From: Clostridium tepidiprofundi DSM 19306
GTDB taxonomy: Bacteria > Bacillota > Clostridia > Clostridiales > Clostridiaceae
Length of the DNA: 40,801 nucleotides
Direction: 5' to 3'
Assembly: GCF_001594005.1 (NCBI RefSeq)
Contig: NZ_LTBA01000022.1
Location: 1-40,801, forward strand
Shown here: positions 35,057-40,801 of the stretch, in pieces
How the letters are laid out: every line of letters begins with the position of its first letter
How positions within the stretch are numbered: the stretch's first letter is position 1
Notes under the pieces: model-generated
Told to the model about the DNA's origin: nothing
The model's database searches: none
What the model saw: only the letters and a program-made list of their open reading frames with translations
Position numbers and translations under genes: made by a program

Positions 35057-36010
35057 TTAACTTTCCACCACCCTTATCCTAGGGTCTACTATACCGTATA
35101 GAATATCAGATATTAAATTTCCAAGTATTAGTAGTATTGATGAAATCATAGTTATAGCCATCACAGAAGGATAATCTCTGTTGAATATAGATGTAATCCC
35201 AAATCTACCCATACCAGGCCAACCAAATATTGTTTCAGTTATGAATGCACCAGTTACTATATCAGGTAAACTCATTCCTATTATTGTAATCAACGGCAAA
35301 ATAGAATTTTTCAATACATGCTTGAATAACATGTTTATTTCGGACATACCCTTACTTTTAGCTGTTAATATATAATCTTCTTTTAGCTGACTTATAGCAC
35401 TTGACCTAACATATCTAGTCATTACAGCTGTACTTGGGAAACTTAAAACCATACAAGGCATTATTGAATGTTTAATTAAATCCCAAGTTGAGTGAACGTG
35501 GAAACTCCTCATACCAATACAAGGAAGAAGCCTAAAAATTGAACAAAATAATGTCATAAGCATCATAGCGAACCAAAAACTTGGTATAGATATTCCTATA
35601 TAGCTTATTAATGTAATAAAATTATCAATAAACTTATTTTTTTTAATTGCACATATAATGCCTAATGGTATTGAAAATATAAGAGATATAATCATTGAAG
35701 ACATCATTAATCCCAAAGTAGCAGGGAGTCTTGCTGTTATTTCGCTACTTATTGGCTGATGAGTTATGAATGAATATCCTAAATTGCCATTTAAAATATT
35801 TTTAATCCATTTCATATAACGCACTGTCAATGGTTGATTTAATCCTAAACTTTCTTTAATTTTCTGCATTTGAGCTGAATTCATACCCGGAGCAATAAAA
35901 GTTCTTGATGGATCTCCAGGAGCTAAATTCATTATAATAAATGAAATTATAGATATAACAATTAATGTCGGTATCATTTGAATTATTCTTTTGAATATGT
36001 ATTTTACCAT
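35057..36010 (-). CDS. Peptide ABC transporter permease (OppB/DppB type)
   Basis: 317 residues, six transmembrane helices. IKRIIQMIPTLIVISIISF-like start, then MNLAPGDPSR, LGLNQPLTVRYMKWI, an EAA loop with KEDYILTAKSKGMSEINMLFKHVLKN and a late TETIFGWPGMGR are typical of OppB/DppB. It forms the membrane channel with the OppC-type partner 64 nt downstream. TATGAGGT precedes the ATG. Confidence 0.94.
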   Translation of the reverse strand: MVKYIFKRIIQMIPTLIVISIISFIIMNLAPGDPSRTFIAPGMNSAQMQKIKESLGLNQPLTVRYMKWIKNILNGNLGYSFITHQPISSEITARLPATLGLMMSSMIISLIFSIPLGIICAIKKNKFIDNFITLISYIGISIPSFWFAMMLMTLFCSIFRLLPCIGMRSFHVHSTWDLIKHSIMPCMVLSFPSTAVMTRYVRSSAISQLKEDYILTAKSKGMSEINMLFKHVLKNSILPLITIIGMSLPDIVTGAFITETIFGWPGMGRFGITSIFNRDYPSVMAITMISSILLILGNLISDILYGIVDPRIRVVES

Positions 36011-36042
36011 AGTATTACCTCATATTTTAATTTTGTATAAAA

Positions 36043-36098
36043 CCTCCAACGGCTTATATTAAATATAAAAACGAAAATTAATATATGCACATTGGAGG
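36043..36098 (-). promoter_or_regulatory. Intercistronic hairpin between binding-protein and permease genes
   Basis: CCTCCAA (36043-36049) pairs with TTGGAGG (36092-36098), with an inner AT stem (ATATTAA/TTAATAT). Such hairpins often stabilise the 5' binding-protein message and lower permease expression. Confidence 0.5.
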
Positions 36099-36169
36099 TA
36101 AGGGGGAAATTGTATTTGCTCATTTATAAAATTTATAACTACAAATTTCTATAAACATAATATTATAGT

Positions 36170-37813
36170 TTACTTTTCTATAAAGTATAATTTAGATAAA
36201 TCTTCAAACATAAAAATAGGTACCGTTTTAGCTTCTTCAACTCCACCTATATTTGATGAAATCGCTATACAAGTAGTTGAATAATTTATATTAAATTGTA
36301 CAGCATCTTCTGCTAATTTTTTCTGAATAGTTTCGTATATTTCTCTCCTTTTAGAAGGATTTGTTTCAATTGCTCCTTTATCCCATAATTTATCTAAATC
36401 CTTGTTAGCATATGAAAACCAATTCTCAGAACCATTTTCTGTAAATAATTCACTATAAGAATCAGGATCTGTACCACAAACATATGCATTTATTACTAAA
36501 TCAAAGTTTCTTGCTGATTCATTGAACAACTGATCGTAAAAAGCTTGAGCTTCAAGAGGAACAGGTTGAACTTCTATACCTATTTTCTTTAAATCTTCTT
36601 GAATTGAACTCATTTGATTTATATCTAATGGACTTGAAGCCATATAAATAAATTTCAATTTTATATTACTTACTCCTGATTTTTTCATAAGTTCCTTCGC
36701 TTTTTCTAAATTGTAGTTGTAATGCTCTACATCATCTGTGTAGTATAAAGTGCTTGGTGGAAATACAGAATAAGCATCTTTAACATTCTCTAATGAAGAA
36801 AAAGAACTTTTTAACAATTTCTTTTTATCAATGGCATAACATATTGCTTGTCTAATTTCTTTTTTTCTAAGATATTTATTTTTAAAATTAAATCCTAGAT
36901 AGTTAGGCATACATTCATCATAAGTGTAAGTTTTAAATCTACTATCCTTTGAGTATTTATTAAATGTTTTTTCACCTATGTACATGGCATTTATTTCACC
37001 ATTTTCAAAGGCAATTTTTTGAGAGTTTTTATCTCCTGCAATTCTATATACAATTTCTTTTATGTGAGGCTTTCCGTTGTAGTAATCATCAAATCTTTCA
37101 AGTGCTATGTATTCTCCTTTTTTCCATTCTTTTAGTTTATATGGACCTGAACCTATGGGATTATTATTTTTATCAGATTTTTCTATATCATTTACTCCTT
37201 CAAAAATATGTTTAGGAATAGGTCTTATACTTCCTAAAGTTTCCATAAAAGGAACGTAAATTTTAGGAAGTTTGATTTCTAGAGTTAAATCATCAATCTT
37301 TTTCAGTTCAATTGGTTTACCATCTATTATGAATGAATCTCTAGCTGCCATGTGTTGTTTTTTATCTAAAGCTGCATTTATGGAGAATATAATATCGTCA
37401 ACGGTTATTTTTTTACCATCATGCCATTTTAAATTATCTTTTAATTTAACTCTGTAAGTTAAATTGTCTTTTAATACATCTACTTTTTCTGCAAGATAAT
37501 ATCTTATATTATCCCCATCAATAACGAATAATGGATTAAACAAAGCATTATTTACAGTAAAAGTTATTCTATTGTTTTGATAATAAGGATTTAAAACTGT
37601 TGGATCACTTGATGAAACGAATATCATAGTGCCTCCATCTTTGATTTTTACCTCTTTAGTGCTAGTAATTTGTTTGTCCGTCTTTTGTTGCGATGCAACT
37701 ACTTTAGGGTTTTCAGTGTTTTTGCTTACTTTAGTATTAGATTGTCCACAACTAGCTAATCCCAAACTAATTAGTCCAATTAAAGCTAAACTAAGCATTT
37801 TTGTCTTTTTCAT
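36170..37813 (-). CDS. Peptide-binding lipoprotein of an ABC transporter (OppA/DppA type)
   Basis: 547 residues. Lipoprotein signal peptide with lipobox LASC (Cys22), then a solute-binding family 5 fold: PTVLNPYYQNNR, KDNLKWHDGKKITVDDIIFSI, GSGPYKLKEWKKGEYIALER, YLGFNFKNKYLRKKEIRQAI and CYAIDKKKLL. It captures peptides outside the membrane and passes them to the permeases. AATTGGAGG precedes the ATG. First gene of the cluster; ligand (di-, oligopeptide or other) cannot be told. Confidence 0.93.
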   Translation of the reverse strand: MKKTKMLSLALIGLISLGLASCGQSNTKVSKNTENPKVVASQQKTDKQITSTKEVKIKDGGTMIFVSSSDPTVLNPYYQNNRITFTVNNALFNPLFVIDGDNIRYYLAEKVDVLKDNLTYRVKLKDNLKWHDGKKITVDDIIFSINAALDKKQHMAARDSFIIDGKPIELKKIDDLTLEIKLPKIYVPFMETLGSIRPIPKHIFEGVNDIEKSDKNNNPIGSGPYKLKEWKKGEYIALERFDDYYNGKPHIKEIVYRIAGDKNSQKIAFENGEINAMYIGEKTFNKYSKDSRFKTYTYDECMPNYLGFNFKNKYLRKKEIRQAICYAIDKKKLLKSSFSSLENVKDAYSVFPPSTLYYTDDVEHYNYNLEKAKELMKKSGVSNIKLKFIYMASSPLDINQMSSIQEDLKKIGIEVQPVPLEAQAFYDQLFNESARNFDLVINAYVCGTDPDSYSELFTENGSENWFSYANKDLDKLWDKGAIETNPSKRREIYETIQKKLAEDAVQFNINYSTTCIAISSNIGGVEEAKTVPIFMFEDLSKLYFIEK

Positions 37814-38113
37814 AAATTACCTCCAATTTCATTAGTATTTTTCCTCAGTTAATTGTAATTTCATAATATGTTATTTTCAAGCTAAAATTTATAATATTTT
37901 ATAAAACAATAGATTGAAATGTACTTATTGATTAAATAAATTGACGAATAATTGCGAAAATGATATTTATATTTTTCCAAAAATTTGATTATATTTAAAA
38001 TATTTAAATCATAATGATTTAATATGTAAAGTTACAAATGAAATTTACACCTCTCCCACTTGTATAAGTAGGAGAGGTGTAAAATTTACAAATGATTCAT
38101 ATTTCAAAATATA
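37814..38113. other. Upstream region of the peptide transporter with a long palindrome
   Basis: About 300 nt, AT-rich. An almost perfect palindrome at about 38041-38088, arms ACACCTCTCC and GGAGAGGTGT with flanking AAATTT, loop region CACTTGTATAAGTA. It may terminate transcription from the cytolysin side. No ORF. Confidence 0.5.
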
Positions 38114-38274
38114 AGGCATTTTCAAAAAAATAACTAGTCAGTATGCTAGTCTATTTTGCGAACTACTTCATCGTTGGAACCCGTTGATAGAACCTACTAT
38201 CAGCGGAACCCAACTCTTTGTATTTCACAAAATATACGTCGCATCTTTGACTTGTTATTTTCTTTCAAATGCCT
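38114..38274. mobile_element. 161-bp MITE-like element
   Basis: Left end AGGCATTTTCAAAAAAATAA and right end, read inward, AGGCATTTGAAAGAAAATAA form about 28-bp imperfect inverted repeats. Core has a hairpin CGTTGATAG/CTATCAGCG. No ORF. Its left end resembles the insertion-sequence end at 24361 and 26171 (AAGGCATTTTCGAAAAT, then GACTAGT), so it may be a deletion derivative of that element. Confidence 0.7.
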
Positions 38275-38310
38275 AATTATTATTTATTTTAGAATTTAAG
38301 TGTTCATCCT

Positions 38311-39843
38311 TTATTTATGAGTAATGCTACCTGAAGGATATAATGTAGTGCCTCCAAGATAAACATGTATATTATTTGTTAAAGGAACATTATTTTCATT
38401 AATAACTTCTCTCCACCATTCCCAAGAAAGTCCTGTACACTCTCGTGCATATATTCTTATATTTGTTGCATTAGCAGGAAGTGGTATTGTTGTGGAAAAA
38501 TGAGCCGTTTTATCCTGCCAGTTTCCTTTCCACTTTTTATGTTTTAATACTTCCTTTCCATTTTTATCAAATGAGAGTTCATCCCATGATATGTCAAATT
38601 GAGCAACATAAGCACCGTAATGATCTATAGTTATTTTACCTTTTGAATACTGTGTAGATTTTGTTTCAATATACTCTGTTCTGTTTTTTACAGAAGCAAT
38701 TGAATTATCTTTCAAGAAAACACTTGTATATGAAATTGGATAACCAGGATTTTTGCTGCTAAATTCTGAATTTTCTTTAATTATGTTGCGAATTTCATTA
38801 AAATCCTTTGTTATTATTTTGTTATGTTCTCTCGAGTCTCCTCCTAATACAACAGCTGTAAATGTGCTATTATCAAAAATATGTTTGTATTTACTACTAG
38901 CATCTACATTTACATCTTTTAATAGGAATTTAAAAGCAGCTTGTACATCTTGACTATCAGAACTTGTTTCCAATTTTACATAAATTGTCCTACCATATGA
39001 TACATTTGATACCATAAGTGGTGGATTTTCGTCATTGATACCTTTGCGAGTTAATTCTTCAAAAGTAACACTTTCATCGAAAAGATCTGATGGGTTATTT
39101 GGAAGTTCAGCACTTACTGTATAAAAAATTTGTTTATATGCTACAATCATTACCTTCTTTTCTCCATTTGATATGGCATTGAAGTCTATTCCAAGTGAAT
39201 TGTCTAGAACTTTAGCACTCACATTAAGTGCTGCTGCGATCTGAGATTTACTGTATACCATAGACTCTGAATACTGTGTTCTTGTAGGTAATGTATGTGT
39301 TGATGAGTATTTTGAGTTCCAATAGGATACTAAAGAATCTATTGCACCAGATACATTACCATAAGTAGGGTTGTCCACTGTTACAGTATTTTCGTTTTTC
39401 ATGCCTGGTAAATCAATACTAATATTTAAAGGTTTTCTTTTACATATTACTATATCAGGTCTGTTTTCAATAAAATCTTCATTTGCTAATTGTATTGCTC
39501 CAGGGTAAGTACGATCGTTAATAGAATCAATAATGGAAATATCTACTGGTGATGTTGTAAGTGATTTCTTTTTGTGTTCAACAACTATGAATTTACCTCC
39601 TGATTTTTTACCTTGTTTAGAAACAAAACTTTCTATTTTATCTCCATGTGATGCTAAAATTTCATTTCGATTATACTTTAAATTACCTATACCATAATTA
39701 ATATCATTTAAATGACTTGCTTTATTTGAGGCTACTTTTATGCCGGTTGTTGCAAAAGTGCTAAATGGTTGTGCTGTTATGCATATGGCAATACCTAAGC
39801 ACGCTGCTAATTTTGAAAATTTAATATATTTGAATTTTTTCAT
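38311..39843 (-). CDS. Cholesterol-dependent (thiol-activated) cytolysin
   Basis: 510 residues from the ATG at 39843, which follows AGGAGGAG; an upstream in-frame ATG (39912) has no site. Residues 1 to about 31 are a Sec signal peptide ending near TFA-T. The chain covers the usual domains, with the domain 4 undecapeptide [11 protein letters not shown] at residues 468-478 and the cholesterol-recognition Thr-Leu pair in GGTTLYPSG. Length equals that of perfringolysin and tetanolysin. Secreted monomers bind membrane cholesterol and form large ring pores. The undecapeptide has Ser where the common form has Ala. The gene is alone, without an adjacent regulator. Hemolytic activity is expected but not proven. 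Confidence 0.96.
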   Translation of the reverse strand: MKKFKYIKFSKLAACLGIAICITAQPFSTFATTGIKVASNKASHLNDINYGIGNLKYNRNEILASHGDKIESFVSKQGKKSGGKFIVVEHKKKSLTTSPVDISIIDSINDRTYPGAIQLANEDFIENRPDIVICKRKPLNISIDLPGMKNENTVTVDNPTYGNVSGAIDSLVSYWNSKYSSTHTLPTRTQYSESMVYSKSQIAAALNVSAKVLDNSLGIDFNAISNGEKKVMIVAYKQIFYTVSAELPNNPSDLFDESVTFEELTRKGINDENPPLMVSNVSYGRTIYVKLETSSDSQDVQAAFKFLLKDVNVDASSKYKHIFDNSTFTAVVLGGDSREHNKIITKDFNEIRNIIKENSEFSSKNPGYPISYTSVFLKDNSIASVKNRTEYIETKSTQYSKGKITIDHYGAYVAQFDISWDELSFDKNGKEVLKHKKWKGNWQDKTAHFSTTIPLPANATNIRIYARECTGLSWEWWREVINENNVPLTNNIHVYLGGTTLYPSGSITHK

Positions 39844-40087
39844 AAAATTAACTCCTCCTGCGTAATTTTGTACAAATAATTGAAAAATATAAATAGTTAA
39901 AGATGATTGCAATCTCTGCTAACATATTTATCTGAATATATTAAATTATATTAAAAAAACCATTTAATATAATTTATACATATATTATATAACATTTTTC
40001 CATATATTTCACGCTTTTTTTACAATTTTAGTACAAAAATTTAATTTTTATTATTATTATCTTAAATAAGAAAATATTATTTCTGAA
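39844..40087. other. Upstream region of the cytolysin gene
   Basis: Very AT-rich; must hold the minus-strand promoter. Several TATAAT-like boxes (e.g. around 39965) but no unambiguous -35/-10 pair or operator palindrome. Confidence 0.3.
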
Positions 40088-40206
40088 TTTATCGATGCTA
40101 CAAAATTCCTACTTCTATAAATGGGAGATTGAAGCTCTTTACTTCAGGTGGAGTAGAGTTTCCACTTGAAGTATCGATGTTTTGCTTTAGCAAAACGAGT
40201 TCACTT
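40088..40206 (+). repeat. Hairpin-repeat family, copy 7 (full length, slightly diverged)
   Basis: Follows TTTAT (40088-40092). Middle stem CTTCAGGTGGAG/TTCCACTTGAAG with two changes; the last hairpin TTTTGC/GCAAAA and GAGTTCACTT end intact. Lies in the cytolysin upstream region, opposite in direction to that gene. Confidence 0.82.
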
Positions 40207-40495
40207 TAATTTTTAGAATATTGAATTATAGTGCTAAAAACTATTGTATTAAAAAAATCAACAATATTATGAAAAATACTGTCGTTTTTTTCCTGTTTTG
40301 AGTAGACTATATTTGACAAGTTTTTTTACAATTGTGTGGTACAGTATATATTGGATGGTCTTATTAAAATATTTAAGTATTTAAATTATTAAAAAATATC
40401 AACTATTTTTCATAAATATTCTTATATGCTTAATGAAGTTTAATCTACTTAATTTTGTTACATTGCAAATTTAATTATTTGAGAGGTGATTATTC
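40207..40495. other. Intergenic region before the small membrane protein
   Basis: AT-rich; TTGACA at 40313-40318 lacks a well-spaced -10. GAGAGGTGAT (40481-40490) is the ribosome site of the next gene. Confidence 0.3.
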
Positions 40496-40684
40496 TTGAA
40501 AAAATTATTTCCAATATTAATTGGAATTCTTTTGACTGTATGTACAATGCAATATGTTACTATACGTAAAGTAAAAAAAACTGCAAACAGAATGGAAAAC
40601 AAAATTGAAATTTTGCAAAATGAAAATAGAATATTAAAAGCAAATAAAATTAACTGTAAAGATTATTATATAAACTATAGTTGA
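40496..40684 (+). CDS. Small membrane-anchored coiled-coil protein, TTG start
   Basis: 62 residues. TTG start at 40496, supported by GAGAGGTGAT 5 nt upstream. Residues 3-20 form one hydrophobic transmembrane segment (LFPILIGILLTVCTMQYV); residues 25-50 are a charged helix with a heptad pattern (MENKIEILQNENRILKAN). No family recognised; the shape resembles small anchored regulators or division-type proteins. At the window edge AGGAGTGAAATTAT suggests another gene starts just beyond. Confidence 0.55.
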   Translation: MKKLFPILIGILLTVCTMQYVTIRKVKKTANRMENKIEILQNENRILKANKINCKDYYINYS

Positions 40685-40801
40685 GAAAATTTCATAACAT
40701 ATATTTACAATTAAATAATTTCATAAAAAATAGAGACAAATTTCACTTTTTGTTGTATAAATTATTTTGAATACAAACTTTAACAACAGGAGTGAAATTA
40801 T

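Noticed and set aside
2297..40206. CRISPR array from the recurring hairpin repeats
   Set aside because: Copies lie kilobases apart, with no regular spacers and no cas genes.

Overview
This AT-rich window (strong Shine-Dalgarno sites, many Lys/Asn/Ile codons, frequent intrinsic terminators) looks like a chromosomal segment of a Clostridium sensu lato species. Supporting content is a cholesterol-dependent cytolysin, a butyrate/acetoacetate-type CoA-transferase with its short-chain fatty acid transporter, AddAB recombination enzymes, a c-di-GMP-I riboswitch and clostridial insertion-sequence debris. I see no tRNA, rRNA, CRISPR array or prophage.

Layout. 1-1140: 3' part of a TnpB-related gene, then about 260 nt of highly structured non-coding sequence. 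1145-4460: PrsA-type foldase lipoprotein, then a two-gene unit encoding a CBM48-like protein and a long amphipathic protein with 11-residue repeats. 4572-7893: c-di-GMP-I riboswitch and terminator controlling an EAL phosphodiesterase (degenerate GGDEF) and a chemoreceptor. 8229-14291: small cysteine-rich redox-type protein, sbcD-sbcC and RNase H. 14380-20934: secreted helical protein (minus strand), flavin reductase, M19 dipeptidase, BirA, an alpha/beta hydrolase (minus), a radical SAM protein and ComFB (minus). 21103-24072 (minus): CoA-transferase A and B subunits and an AtoE-type transporter. 24319-26220: insertion-sequence remnants flanking a frameshifted MFS exporter. 26299-33883: addB-addA. 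34153-37813 (minus): peptide ABC transporter binding protein and two permeases, without ATPases. 38311-39843 (minus): the cytolysin. 40496-40684: a small membrane-anchored protein.

How genes work together. SbcCD, AddAB and RNase H form a DNA-repair and recombination set. The riboswitch, EAL protein and perhaps ComFB form a cyclic-dinucleotide signalling layer. The CoA-transferase and AtoE would serve short-chain fatty acid or acetoacetate metabolism. PrsA may assist folding of secreted proteins, including the cytolysin.

Most unusual signals: (1) 15-bp tandem repeats encoding five-residue repeats in three housekeeping genes (birA, addB, addA); (2) a CBM48 plus 11-mer-repeat gene pair that could coat a storage granule; (3) at least seven copies of a hairpin-rich repeat, all in one orientation and mostly anchored on TTTAT, resembling IS200/IS605-derived palindromic elements; (4) a TnpB-related protein lacking the usual zinc finger and third RuvC Asp, followed by a pseudoknot-like RNA; (5) a 72-bp repeat lying in the same relative orientation just upstream of two unrelated genes; (6) a riboswitch whose base pairing predicts that c-di-GMP shuts off its own phosphodiesterase.
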